Shown in pieces: positions 32,773 through 40,882 of a DNA stretch of 64,000 nucleotides (its first letter is position 1; each line of letters opens with the position of its first letter). Location: contig PBYI01000052.1 of assembly GCA_002729525.1 (NCBI GenBank), forward strand, positions 1-64,000, read 5' to 3'. A program made the translations under genes and the position numbers. Below the pieces are notes generated by a model that was not told the DNA's origin, made no database searches, and saw only the letters and a list, made by a program, of their open reading frames with translations. Source of the stretch: Nocardioides sp. GTDB taxonomy: Bacteria; Actinomycetota; Actinomycetes; Propionibacteriales; Nocardioidaceae.

Positions 32773-32813
32773 TACTCCTGCAAGCAACACCGACACCTGG
32801 AAGGCATCCTCCG

Positions 32814-33518
32814 ATGAACCTCCGTTCCCTCCGCCGTGGCGCCACCGCCACCGCTGCCGTTCTCGCTCTCTCCGCCTCCCTGGCCGCCTGTGGCTCGGAC
32901 GACGACGAGGCCGCCGACGCTCCCGCCGCCTCCGCCTCCTCCTCGGCCGACGAGGGCTCCTCCGACGAGGGCTCCTCCGACGAGGGCTCCGAGGAGGCCG
33001 CCGGCGCCGGCGACCAGGTCTTCGGCCCCGCGTGCGACGCCGTCCCGACCGACGGTGCCGGCTCGTTCGACGGCATGGTCCAGGACCCGGTCGCCACCGC
33101 TGCGTCCAACAACCCGCTGCTGACCACGCTGGTCGCCGCCGTGGGCGCGGTCGACGGCCTCGGCGACACCCTCAACGGTGCCGACGCCCTCACCGTGTTC
33201 GCGCCGTACGACGACGCGTTCGCCGCCATCCCGGAGAAGGCCCTCAACGGCCTGCTCGAGGGTGCGGCCCAGGACGGCACCGACTCCGACCTCGCCACGG
33301 TGCTCAGCCACCACGTCGTGGGCGGCCAGCTCGACCCGTCGGCCGTCGTCGGCGAGCAGGAGACCCTCGCGGGCGACACCATCACCATCGAGGGCGACGA
33401 GAGCGGCATGACCGTCACCGACGGCACCGCCACCGCGACCGTGCTCTGCGGCAACATCCCGACCGCGAACGCCACGGTCTACGTGATCGACACCGTCCTC
33501 ACCGGCCCGCTGGGCTGA
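32814..33518 (+). CDS. Fasciclin-domain lipoprotein (MPT83/MPT70-like)
   Basis: The 234-residue exported protein has a signal peptide with lipobox SLAAC, then a repeated Ser-Ser-Asp-Glu-Gly linker (about residues 40-60), then one fasciclin (FAS1) domain. FAS1 boxes are visible in DALTVFAPYDDAFAAIP, LATVLSHHVVGGQLD and the closing ATVYVIDTVLTGP. In Mycobacterium the homologues MPT70 and MPT83 are the main SigK-controlled antigens. Here the gene lies directly before sigK with a SigK-like promoter, so it is a likely target. It starts at ATG 32814 with GGAAGG upstream. Cell-surface adhesion or matrix contact is the usual guess for function. Confidence 0.92.
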   Translation: MNLRSLRRGATATAAVLALSASLAACGSDDDEAADAPAASASSSADEGSSDEGSSDEGSEEAAGAGDQVFGPACDAVPTDGAGSFDGMVQDPVATAASNNPLLTTLVAAVGAVDGLGDTLNGADALTVFAPYDDAFAAIPEKALNGLLEGAAQDGTDSDLATVLSHHVVGGQLDPSAVVGEQETLAGDTITIEGDESGMTVTDGTATATVLCGNIPTANATVYVIDTVLTGPLG

Positions 33519-33592
33519 CCGGACCCCCTCTACAGGGAGATCACCCCTTGGCCGCCTCGACCCACGCCCCCACCTCGCGAGAGGATCGGGTC

Positions 33593-34207
33593 GTGAGACC
33601 GTTCGGCCGAGCCGCGTCCGCCGGCGTCCCCAGCACGGGGGCGCCGGCGTCGCCGGCCGCCGCCGACCATCTCGCCGAGCTGCTCCGGCGGTCGGCCCGG
33701 GGCGACCAGCAGGCCTTCGCAGACCTCTACGACGCCACGTCGTCGCGGGTCTACGGCCTCGCCGTGCGCGTCGTGCGCGACCAGGCGCAGGCCGAGGAGG
33801 TCACCCAGGAGGCGTTCCTCGAGGTGTGGCGCACGGCCGCCCGTTTCGACCGGGACCGCGGAAGCGCCCTGTCGTGGCTGATGACCATCTGCCACCGCAA
33901 GGCCGTCGACCGGGTCCGCTCGGCCGAGGCCTCCTCGCGGCGCGACACCTCGTACCACCAGCAGAACACCACCGTCGACCACGACGTCACCGCCGACGCC
34001 GCCCACGCCTCGCTCGAGGCCAAGCGCGTCCGCGACGCGCTCGCCGGCCTGACCGACGCCCAGCGCGAGGCGCTGGAGCTCGCCTACTTCGGCGGGTACA
34101 CCCACCGCGAGGTGGCCAGCATGCTCGACCTGCCGGTGGGCACAGCCAAGACCCGTATCCGGGACGGGCTCATCCGACTCCGCGACAAGATGGGAGTAGC
34201 CGAGTGA
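33593..34207 (+). CDS. sigK: ECF sigma factor SigK
   Basis: This 204-residue sigma-70 family factor has region 2 (DQQAFADLYDATSSRVYGLA, then AEEVTQEAFLEVWRTAARFD and LSWLMTICHRKAVDRVRS) and region 4 (LTDAQREALELAYFGGYTHREVASMLDLPVGTAKTRIRDGL). Its sequence and its neighbours (fasciclin gene before; rskA, FAD enzyme, DUF1365, cyclopropane synthase, DUF1295 after) match Mycobacterium sigK. The GTG at 33593 follows GAGAGGA and gives a length close to the 187-residue mycobacterial protein. A TTG at 33548 with AGGGAG upstream would add 15 residues. The stop overlaps the rskA start. Confidence 0.9.
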   Translation: MRPFGRAASAGVPSTGAPASPAAADHLAELLRRSARGDQQAFADLYDATSSRVYGLAVRVVRDQAQAEEVTQEAFLEVWRTAARFDRDRGSALSWLMTICHRKAVDRVRSAEASSRRDTSYHQQNTTVDHDVTADAAHASLEAKRVRDALAGLTDAQREALELAYFGGYTHREVASMLDLPVGTAKTRIRDGLIRLRDKMGVAE

Positions 34208-34986
34208 GTGTCGACATCCACGCTCTCTCCGGCGCCTACGCCGTAGACGCCCTCGACGACCTCGAGCGCGCGGCCTTCGAACGCCACCTCGACGAGTGCG
34301 CCACCTGCCGCGCCGAGGTGGCGAGCCTGACCGAGACGTCCGCGCTGCTCGGCGGCGCCGCCGCCATCGAGCCCCCGGCCGGCCTGCGCGACCGCGTGCT
34401 CGCCGACATCGCCGCCGTCCGGCCACTGCCGCCCGTCCTCGACGACGACGCCTCCGTGCAGCTGCCCGCGTCGTACGACGCCGCCGGCACCGGCGCCCCC
34501 GTCGTCGACCTCGACCACCGTCGTCGCCGCCGGCTGCCGGCCCTCGTCGCCGCCGCGGCCGCGCTGGTCGCCCTCGGCGCCACGGGCACCGTGGTGGTCC
34601 AGACCGTGACCTCCGACCCGACCTCCGAGGTCGCGGTCAGCGACCCGGTCACCCGCATCCTCGACGCCGACGACGCCCGCACCTACCGCGTCACCCTCGA
34701 CGATGGCATCCGCATCGAGGTCACCCGCTCGCTCGAGCAGGACGCCGCCGTGCTGCGGACGACCGGCCTCTCCCCGCTGCCCGAGGGGCAGGTCTACCAG
34801 CTCTGGTTCGACCAGGGCGGCGAGATGGTGCCGGCCGGCTACCTCGACGACCCGCGCCACGCGGTGGTCATGCACGGCCGCGCCGCCGCGGCGGAGAGCG
34901 CCAACATCACGATCGAGAACGCTGCGGGCGCCGAGCACCCCGACCTGAAGAACTACGTCGGCGGCGTCGTCTTCGAGAGCGCCTGA
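34204..34986 (+). CDS. rskA: Anti-sigma factor RskA
   Basis: The 260-residue protein has an N-terminal anti-sigma domain with a zinc-site-like motif (FERHLDECATCRAEV), one membrane helix (LPALVAAAAALVALGATGTVVV, about 104-125) and a C-terminal extracytoplasmic RskA domain (RIEVTRSLEQDAAVL, LPEGQVYQLWFDQGGEMVPAG). It holds SigK inactive at the membrane until proteolysis releases it; in mycobacteria Rip1 does the cut inside the membrane. The GTG at 34204 overlaps the sigK stop (GTGA), giving coupled synthesis of the pair. Confidence 0.92.
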   Translation: MSVDIHALSGAYAVDALDDLERAAFERHLDECATCRAEVASLTETSALLGGAAAIEPPAGLRDRVLADIAAVRPLPPVLDDDASVQLPASYDAAGTGAPVVDLDHRRRRRLPALVAAAAALVALGATGTVVVQTVTSDPTSEVAVSDPVTRILDADDARTYRVTLDDGIRIEVTRSLEQDAAVLRTTGLSPLPEGQVYQLWFDQGGEMVPAGYLDDPRHAVVMHGRAAAAESANITIENAAGAEHPDLKNYVGGVVFESA

Positions 34987-34988
34987 CC

Positions 34989-37043
34989 ATGTCCGACTCC
35001 TCCCGCCGGGTGGCGGTGATCGGCTCGGGCGTGTCCGGACTCGTCGCGGCGTACGTCGCCTCGCGCACCGCCCGGGTCACGCTCCTCGAGGCCGACACCC
35101 GCCTCGGCGGCCACGCCGACACCCACACCGTGCCGGGCACGGGCCGCGACGGCAGCGACGTCGAGCTGGGCATCGACACCGGCTTCATCGTGCACAACCC
35201 GCGCACCTACCCGGTGATGCTGCGACTGTTCGCCGAGCTCGGCGTGGCCACGCAGCCCAGCGAGATGTCGATGTCGATCCGCGACGACGAGTCCGGCCTG
35301 GAGTGGGCCGGCGCGCTCGGTCGCCGCGGCCTCTTCCCGACCTCGCGCAACCTGCGTACGCCGCGCTACCTCGCGATGCTGGCCGAGATCCCGCGCTTCC
35401 ACCGCCGCGCGAAGGCACTGGTGGACGGCAACGACCCGCGCGACCCCGACGGCCGCAACGACGAGACCACGCTGCGCGCCTTCCTCGAGCAGGGCGGCTT
35501 CTCCGACTACTTCGTGCGCCACTTCATGGAGCCCCTGGTCGCCTGCGTCTGGTCCTGCGACCCGGCGGTCTCCCTCGACTACCCCGCGCGCTACCTGTTC
35601 ACGTTCCTCGAGCACCACGGGATGCTCGGCATCTTCGGCTCGCCGCAGTGGCGCACCGTCTCCGGCGGCTCCCGCTCGTACGTCGACGCGGTGGCCGGTG
35701 CGCTGATCGCCTCGGGCGGCACGGTGCGCACCGGCACGAAGGTCACCTCGGTGCTCGAGACGCCCGACGGCGTCGAGGTCACCGACGGCAACGGTCGCAC
35801 CACGACGTACGACGCGGTGGTCGTCGCGACCCACCCCTCGCACGCGCTGTCGATGCTCGCCGAGCCGACGCCGCTGCAGCGCGAGCTGCTCGGCGCGATG
35901 CCGTACACGCCGAGCACGGCGCTGCTGCACACCGACACCGGCCTGCTGCCGTCGTCGGAGAACGCCTACGCGTCGTGGAACTTCCGACGCCCGGCCGCCG
36001 GCGAGGAGTCCGGTCCGGTGCTGGTCACCTACGACCTCACCCGTCTCCAGCGGCTCGACACCGACACCCACTACCTGGTGACCCTCGGGGGTGAGCACCT
36101 CGTCGACCCGAGCACGGTGATTGCGCGTCGGGAGTACGAGCACCCGCAGTACAACCCGACCTCGGTCGCAGCCCAGGCCCGCCTGGCGCAGATCGACTCC
36201 GATCGGCTCGCCTTCGCCGGCGCCTACCACGGCTGGGGCTTCCACGAGGACGGCGCACGCTCCGGCCTGGCCGCCGCCGAGCGGCTGGGGCTCACCTGGC
36301 CCGAGCGCCGGCACCGCCGTACGCCGCAGGTGCCGACCGGCGTCTTCGAGACCGAGATCAGCCACACCCGTCGCAAGCCCTGGAAGCGCCGCTTCACGCT
36401 GCGCTCGCACACCTGGGTGGTCGACGTCGACGACCTCCCCGACCACGGGGTGCTGGGCCGGTTCGAGGCGCGTGACCACCTCGGCGACCCGGACACCTCG
36501 ATCCGCGCCAACGTGGTGGCCTTCCTCGGCCTGCACGGCGTGGAGGTCGGCTCCGGCAAGATCTTCATGGCCGCGCAGCCGCGTGCGCTCGGCTACTGCT
36601 TCAACCCGATCTCGGTGTTCTGGTGCCACGACGAGTCCGGCGAGCTCGCCGCGACGGTCGTGGAGGTGCACAACACCTACGGCGACCGGCACGCCTACCT
36701 GGTGCCGGCGGCCGACCAGGACGACCAGGGCCGGGCGCGCACCGACAAGGCCATGTACGTCTCGCCGTTCCACGGCACCGACGGGCACTACACGATGACC
36801 GTGCCGGTGCCCACCAACGACCGCCTCACGATCGTCGTCGAGCTGCACCCGTCGGAGGGCGACGCGCGGTTCAGCGCCTCGCTGACCGGCCGGCGCGACC
36901 CCGACTCCCCTGTCCGACCCTGGCGGGCAGCGCCCGCCGCCCTGCGCGGGTCGCTGCTGATCCGCGCCCACGGCATCTGGCTGTGGCTGCGGCGGCTGCC
37001 CGTCCGCCCCCGACCGACCCACCACCAGGAGGGTGTGCGATGA
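34989..37043 (+). CDS. FAD-dependent amine-oxidase-like protein fused to DUF1365 domain
   Basis: The protein has 684 residues. Residues 1-430 are a FAD/NAD(P)-binding oxidoreductase of the Rv0449c type: dinucleotide motif VAVIGSGVSGLVAAY, acidic end VTLLEADTRLGGHAD, and AFAGAYHGWGFHEDGARSG near the FAD C-terminal site. Residues about 445-684 are a DUF1365 domain (GVFETEISHTRRKPWKRRF, ARDHLGDPDTSIRANV, GYCFNPISVFWCHD, YVSPFHGTDGHYTM). In Mycobacterium these are two adjacent genes in the sigK operon; here they are one chain with no stop or frame change between. It probably works in lipid modification with the methyltransferases that follow. The start is ATG 34989. Confidence 0.88.
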   Translation: MSDSSRRVAVIGSGVSGLVAAYVASRTARVTLLEADTRLGGHADTHTVPGTGRDGSDVELGIDTGFIVHNPRTYPVMLRLFAELGVATQPSEMSMSIRDDESGLEWAGALGRRGLFPTSRNLRTPRYLAMLAEIPRFHRRAKALVDGNDPRDPDGRNDETTLRAFLEQGGFSDYFVRHFMEPLVACVWSCDPAVSLDYPARYLFTFLEHHGMLGIFGSPQWRTVSGGSRSYVDAVAGALIASGGTVRTGTKVTSVLETPDGVEVTDGNGRTTTYDAVVVATHPSHALSMLAEPTPLQRELLGAMPYTPSTALLHTDTGLLPSSENAYASWNFRRPAAGEESGPVLVTYDLTRLQRLDTDTHYLVTLGGEHLVDPSTVIARREYEHPQYNPTSVAAQARLAQIDSDRLAFAGAYHGWGFHEDGARSGLAAAERLGLTWPERRHRRTPQVPTGVFETEISHTRRKPWKRRFTLRSHTWVVDVDDLPDHGVLGRFEARDHLGDPDTSIRANVVAFLGLHGVEVGSGKIFMAAQPRALGYCFNPISVFWCHDESGELAATVVEVHNTYGDRHAYLVPAADQDDQGRARTDKAMYVSPFHGTDGHYTMTVPVPTNDRLTIVVELHPSEGDARFSASLTGRRDPDSPVRPWRAAPAALRGSLLIRAHGIWLWLRRLPVRPRPTHHQEGVR

Positions 37044-38293
37044 CCGTCGCTCCTTCGCGTCTCAGCGCCAACCACTGGCCGGGCCTCCACGAGGTCCCGT
37101 CCGGCCCCCGCACCGCGATCAGCGCCCGGGTGGCCCGCGGCCTGTTCCACCAGGCCGTCAACCGCCTCGACGTCACGGTGTCGATCCCCGCGTGGGACGT
37201 CACCTGGGGCAAGGGCGGGCCCGAGATGGTGCTGCACCGCCCGGAGGAGTTCTTCGCCCGGATCGGCCGCGACCAGCTCATCGGCTTCGGCGAGGCCTAC
37301 CTCACCGGCGCCTGGGACGCCGAGGACCTCGGTGGCTTCCTCGGCGTGCTGGCCGCCGAGATGTCCGACCTGGTGCCCAAGCCGCTGCAGCGCGCCCGCG
37401 CCCTGGTCGTGAAGCGTCCCCCGCGGGAGCAGGTCTCCTCGAAGGACAACTCCCAGGACAACATCGCGCACCACTACGACCTCTCCAACGACCTCTTCGA
37501 GCTGTTCCTCGACCCGTCGATGAGCTACTCGTCGGCGCTGTTCGAGGGCGACCCGGTGCTCGGCCGCGCCGAGGACCTCCTCGCCGCCCAGCACCGCAAG
37601 ATCGACCGGATGCTCGACGAGGCCGGCGTCGGCGAGGGCACCCGCCTGCTGGAGATCGGCTCCGGGTGGGGCGAGCTCGCGATCCGCGCCGCCGCCCGTG
37701 GCGCGACGGTCCGCACCATCACGCTCTCGGTCGAGCAGCAGCAGCTCGCCCGCGACCGCGTCGAGGAGGCCGGGTTCACCGACCGGGTCGACGTCGACCT
37801 GTGCGACTACCGCGACGTCACCGGGACCTACGACGCCGTGCTGTCGGTGGAGATGATCGAGGCGGTCGGCTGGCAGTACTGGCAGACCTACTTCGAGACC
37901 ATCGACCGGGTCCTCGCACCGGGCGGGCGGGTCTGCATCCAGGCGATCACGCTGCCCCACGACCGGATGCTCGCCACGCGGAACACCTACACGTGGATCC
38001 ACAAGTACATCTTCCCCGGCGGCTCACTGCCGTCGGTCCAGGTCCTCGACGAGGTCACCCGCGCGCACACGTCGCTGCGGATGCACGAGCCGTTCTCGCT
38101 CGGCCTGCACTACGCCCAGACGCTGCGCCTGTGGGACCGCGCGTTCCTCGCGGACCCGCAGCAGGTCCTCGCGCTCGGCTTCGACGAGACGTTCCTGCGG
38201 ATGTGGCACTTCTACCTGGAGTACAGCCGCGCCGGCTTCTCCTCCGGCTACATCGACGACCACCAGCTGACGTTCACCCGGGAGGGCGCGTGA
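37040..38293 (+). CDS. ufaA1: Cyclopropane-fatty-acyl-phospholipid synthase family methyltransferase 1 (UfaA1-like)
   Basis: The 417-residue SAM-dependent enzyme shows the CFA-synthase signatures IAHHYDLSNDLFELFLDPSMSYSSALF, LLEIGSGWGELAIRAA (SAM site), SVEMIEAVGWQYWQTYFETI and PDRVLAPGGRVCIQ-like strand. It would add a methylene or methyl group to the double bond of phospholipid acyl chains, using SAM. Its place after the FAD/DUF1365 gene matches Mycobacterium ufaA1. The ATG at 37040 overlaps the previous stop (ATGA), and the stop overlaps a second methyltransferase. Related chains make tuberculostearic-type branched or furan fatty acids, so such a product is possible. Confidence 0.88.
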   Translation: MTVAPSRLSANHWPGLHEVPSGPRTAISARVARGLFHQAVNRLDVTVSIPAWDVTWGKGGPEMVLHRPEEFFARIGRDQLIGFGEAYLTGAWDAEDLGGFLGVLAAEMSDLVPKPLQRARALVVKRPPREQVSSKDNSQDNIAHHYDLSNDLFELFLDPSMSYSSALFEGDPVLGRAEDLLAAQHRKIDRMLDEAGVGEGTRLLEIGSGWGELAIRAAARGATVRTITLSVEQQQLARDRVEEAGFTDRVDVDLCDYRDVTGTYDAVLSVEMIEAVGWQYWQTYFETIDRVLAPGGRVCIQAITLPHDRMLATRNTYTWIHKYIFPGGSLPSVQVLDEVTRAHTSLRMHEPFSLGLHYAQTLRLWDRAFLADPQQVLALGFDETFLRMWHFYLEYSRAGFSSGYIDDHQLTFTREGA

Positions 38294-39606
38294 CCACGAC
38301 CGGCACCACCGAGAACACCGGCTCCGACACGACCGAGGGCGGCGTCGCGGCGCGTCTCGGTGCGGCGCTCGCACCGTTCGTCGGAGGCGAGCTGCCGGTG
38401 CGGCTGCGCGCCTGGGACGGCTCGGAGACCGGGTCGACCGACGGCCCGCTGGTCGTGCTCAACACCCCCGACGCCGTACGCCGGCTGCTCTGGCACCCGG
38501 GCGAGCTCGGTGCCGCGCAGGCCTACGTCACCGGCGAGCTCGACGTGCCTGAGGGCGACGGCTGGGACCTCGACAAGGCCCTCACCTACGCCTTCGCCGT
38601 CGCGCAGGAGCGCGGACTGGCCTCGGGCCGTCCCCCCGTGCGCGCGATGGTCGACGCCATCCGCACCGGGGCAGGTCTCGGCGTGCTCGGTCGCCCGCCG
38701 GCGGCCCCCGCGTCGCAGGCCCGGATCAAGGGCCGGCTGCACAGCCTGGGCCGCGACCGCCGGTCGATCAGTCACCACTACGACCTGTCGAACGAGTTCT
38801 ACTCGCTCATCCTCGAGCGCAACATGGCCTACTCGTGCGGATACCACTCCTCGCCCGACCAGCCGCTCGACGAGGCGCAGGACGCCAAGCTGTCGCTGGT
38901 CTGCACCAAGCTCGGCCTGGAGCCGGGCAAGACCTTCCTCGACGTCGGCTGCGGCTGGGGCTCGCTGTCCCTGCACGCCGCGGAGCACTTCGGCGCCCGC
39001 GTGGTCGGCGTGACCATCGCTGCGGAGCAGAAGAAGTTCATCGACGAGCGGATCCGCGAGCGCGGTCTGGAGGACCTCGTCGAGATCCGCCTCCAGGACT
39101 ACCGCGAGGTGCCCGAGCGCGACCACTTCGACGCCGTCGGCTCGATCGAGATGGGCGAGCACGTCGGCCAGAAGAACTACCCGACGTACGCCGAGGTGCT
39201 GCGCCGCTCGGTGAAGCCCGGCGGCCGGGTGCTGGTGCAGCAGATGTCGCGCAGCGGCAAGTGGCCCGGCGGCGGCCCGTTCATCGAGTCGTTCATCGCC
39301 CCGGACATGTACATGCGCCCGGTCGGCGAGACCGTCGGCATGCTCGAGGCCGGCGGCCTGGAGGTGCGCGACGTGCACGCCATGCGCGAGCACTACGTCC
39401 TCACCGTCGCCGGGTGGCTGGAGCGCTTCCGCGCCAACCGCGACCGCCTCGTCGAGCTGATGGGCGAGGAGGTCTACCGGGTCTGGTACCTCTACCTCGT
39501 CGGTGGCGCCATGGCCTTCCGCGACGGCCGGATGGGCGTCGACCAGATCCTCATGGTGCGCAGCGGCGACGGCCGGCACGACGTCCCCGCGGTGCGCACG
39601 TTCTGA
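38290..39606 (+). CDS. Cyclopropane-fatty-acyl-phospholipid synthase family methyltransferase 2
   Basis: This 438-residue SAM-dependent enzyme has ISHHYDLSNEFYSLILERNMAYSCGYHSS, SAM motif FLDVGCGWGSLSLHAAEHFGA, VGSIEMGEHVGQKNYPTYAEVL and a C-terminal LYLVGGAMAFRDGRMGVDQILM. It is clearly different in sequence from the preceding UfaA1-like enzyme, so the two are not recent duplicates. It may do the second step on the same lipid, or act on a different chain position. The GTG at 38290 overlaps the previous stop by four bases, which makes it the third coupled gene in this stretch. Confidence 0.87.
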   Translation: MTTTGTTENTGSDTTEGGVAARLGAALAPFVGGELPVRLRAWDGSETGSTDGPLVVLNTPDAVRRLLWHPGELGAAQAYVTGELDVPEGDGWDLDKALTYAFAVAQERGLASGRPPVRAMVDAIRTGAGLGVLGRPPAAPASQARIKGRLHSLGRDRRSISHHYDLSNEFYSLILERNMAYSCGYHSSPDQPLDEAQDAKLSLVCTKLGLEPGKTFLDVGCGWGSLSLHAAEHFGARVVGVTIAAEQKKFIDERIRERGLEDLVEIRLQDYREVPERDHFDAVGSIEMGEHVGQKNYPTYAEVLRRSVKPGGRVLVQQMSRSGKWPGGGPFIESFIAPDMYMRPVGETVGMLEAGGLEVRDVHAMREHYVLTVAGWLERFRANRDRLVELMGEEVYRVWYLYLVGGAMAFRDGRMGVDQILMVRSGDGRHDVPAVRTF

Positions 39607-39643
39607 CCCCTCGGGGTGGGAGCGGCCACGGGAGACTGACGGC

Positions 39644-40456
39644 ATGGACAACGTGCTGGTCGCGCTCGGCGCCTCCCTGCTGACCGTCGTCACCGGCATG
39701 GCCGTCACCGCGGTGCGGGCCAAGCAGCTCGGCAAGGCCGCGGTCGTCGACGTCACCTGGGGTGCCGGCTTCGTCCTGGTGGCCCTCGTGACCGCCGTCG
39801 TCGCCACGCTGAGCGACGAGGGCGAGGGCTGGCACCGCCTGCTCCTGCTCGCGCTCGTCGCGGTCTGGGGTCTGCGGCTGGCCTGGCACGTGCGCTCGCG
39901 GGCGATCGGCGACCACCAGGGCCAGGAGGACCCGCGGTACGCCGAGATGCTCGGCGGCACCGTCTCCGAGGTCGGCATCGGCACCGTCGTACGCCGCGTG
40001 CTGCTGGTGCAGGGCGTGGCGCAGTGGTTCGTGGCGCTGCCGGTGGCCCTCGGGATGTTCTTCGACGTCGCGATCTGGCCGGCCGTCGTGGTCGGCGTCC
40101 TGGTCTGGGGCGTCGGCTTCTTCTTCGAGACCGTCGGCGACCGCCAGCTGGCGGCGTACAAGCGCCGGCCCCGCGAGGAGCGTCCGCCGGTGATGGACGA
40201 GGGCCTGTGGGGCCTGACCCGGCACCCCAACTACTTCGGCGACGCCACCATGTGGTGGGGCCTGTGGCTCGTCGGGGGCCTGGCCTCGGGTTGGGTCGTC
40301 GGCCTGGCGACGGTGCTCTGCCCCGTGGCGATGACGTTCTTCATCCGCAACGTCACCGGCGCCAAGCTGCTCGAGAGGACGATGAGCCAGCGCGACGGCT
40401 GGGACGAGTACGCCGCCCGCGTGCCGATGTTCTTCCCGCGCCTCACGCGCGGCTGA
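39644..40456 (+). CDS. DUF1295 membrane protein (steroid 5-alpha-reductase/isoprenylcysteine-methyltransferase-like)
   Basis: This 270-residue integral membrane protein has about six helices and the DUF1295 signatures VVDVTWGAGFVLVAL, FETVGDRQLAAYK and DEGLWGLTRHPNYFGDATMWWGLWL. It resembles Rv0446c, which is part of the mycobacterial sigK locus. The family includes membrane reductases that use NADPH on long lipids, and it probably finishes the lipid product made by the two methyltransferases before it. It starts at ATG 39644, 37 bases after the previous stop, and is followed by a strong hairpin. Confidence 0.85.
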   Translation: MDNVLVALGASLLTVVTGMAVTAVRAKQLGKAAVVDVTWGAGFVLVALVTAVVATLSDEGEGWHRLLLLALVAVWGLRLAWHVRSRAIGDHQGQEDPRYAEMLGGTVSEVGIGTVVRRVLLVQGVAQWFVALPVALGMFFDVAIWPAVVVGVLVWGVGFFFETVGDRQLAAYKRRPREERPPVMDEGLWGLTRHPNYFGDATMWWGLWLVGGLASGWVVGLATVLCPVAMTFFIRNVTGAKLLERTMSQRDGWDEYAARVPMFFPRLTRG

Positions 40457-40511
40457 CACCCGCCCGGCGTACCCAGGACACCCGGTCGTCACCGGTCGCA
40501 GGGGCTGGACC

Positions 40512-40544
40512 CCTGGTGGCCGGCTTGCGCAACCGGCCACCAGG
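40512..40544 (+). terminator. Perfect 12-bp hairpin after the DUF1295 gene
   Basis: CCTGGTGGCCGG (40512-40523) pairs exactly with CCGGCCACCAGG (40533-40544); the loop itself contains the palindrome TTGCGCAA. It probably ends the SigK operon. Confidence 0.75.
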
Positions 40545-40782
40545 CGGACCGGGGTCACCGCACGAGTGCGGTCTCCCTCCCGGTGCGACGACGAGGCGTG
40601 CTCCCCAGCCCCTCGCCGTGGCTGACCTTCATCATAGGCGCAGGTCAGCGCCGGGCGTAGTCGCCTGTGCCAGAACGTGCCTTCGATCGACACCGCGCGG
40701 GTCGAACCGCCCCCGGGCATCAGGGCCCTCCGTCCTCGGATTGTCCCCACCTCGGTTCGCACAGCGCGCCCGCGCTTGCGCC

Positions 40783-40835
40783 TTAACCCCCATGGGGGTT
40801 AATGTCCGGACAACGGACTATCCCCTTGGGGGGTT
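40783..40835 (+). promoter_or_regulatory. Two CsoR/CstR-type operator-like palindromes
   Basis: TTAACCCCCATGGGGGTTAA (40783-40802) is a perfect 20-base palindrome with C and G tracts, the form bound by CsoR/RcnR/CstR tetramers. A second, less perfect site, TATCCCCTTGGGGGGTT, lies at 40819-40835. Both are 48-100 bases upstream of a persulfide dioxygenase-rhodanese, the classic target of the persulfide sensor CstR. Confidence 0.7.
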
Positions 40836-40882
40836 CGCCAGGCCGCCGGTCGACGGCCGCACCCCGACGAGAAGAGACCCGC

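Larger units (their letters stand above)
32489..32813. other. Intergenic region with three hairpins and a SigK-like promoter
   Basis: This 325-base stretch has no credible gene. It holds a terminator hairpin (32531-32567), a strong palindrome (32615-32659), a smaller hairpin (32669-32689) and a SigK-like promoter (32746-32772) for the fasciclin gene. Confidence 0.7.
40457..40882. other. 426-bp gene-free region: terminator, folded segment and CsoR-type operators
   Basis: No credible gene lies here on either strand. It holds a terminator hairpin (40512-40544), a small ACCGCA-CGAG-TGCGGT hairpin near 40557, a GGCGCAGG/CCTGTGCC stem (40637-40671), and the operator-like palindromes at 40783-40802 and 40819-40835. 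The middle part (about 40545-40780) does not match a riboswitch I know. Confidence 0.6.

Noticed and set aside
39551..40762. 403-codon minus-strand open frame crossing the 40.5-40.8 kb gap
   Set aside because: Most of it is the antisense of the DUF1295 gene, and the part in the gap has no protein features.
40545..40782. Riboswitch before the persulfide dioxygenase
   Set aside because: Hairpins are present, but no known riboswitch core could be matched. It is kept only as an open observation.
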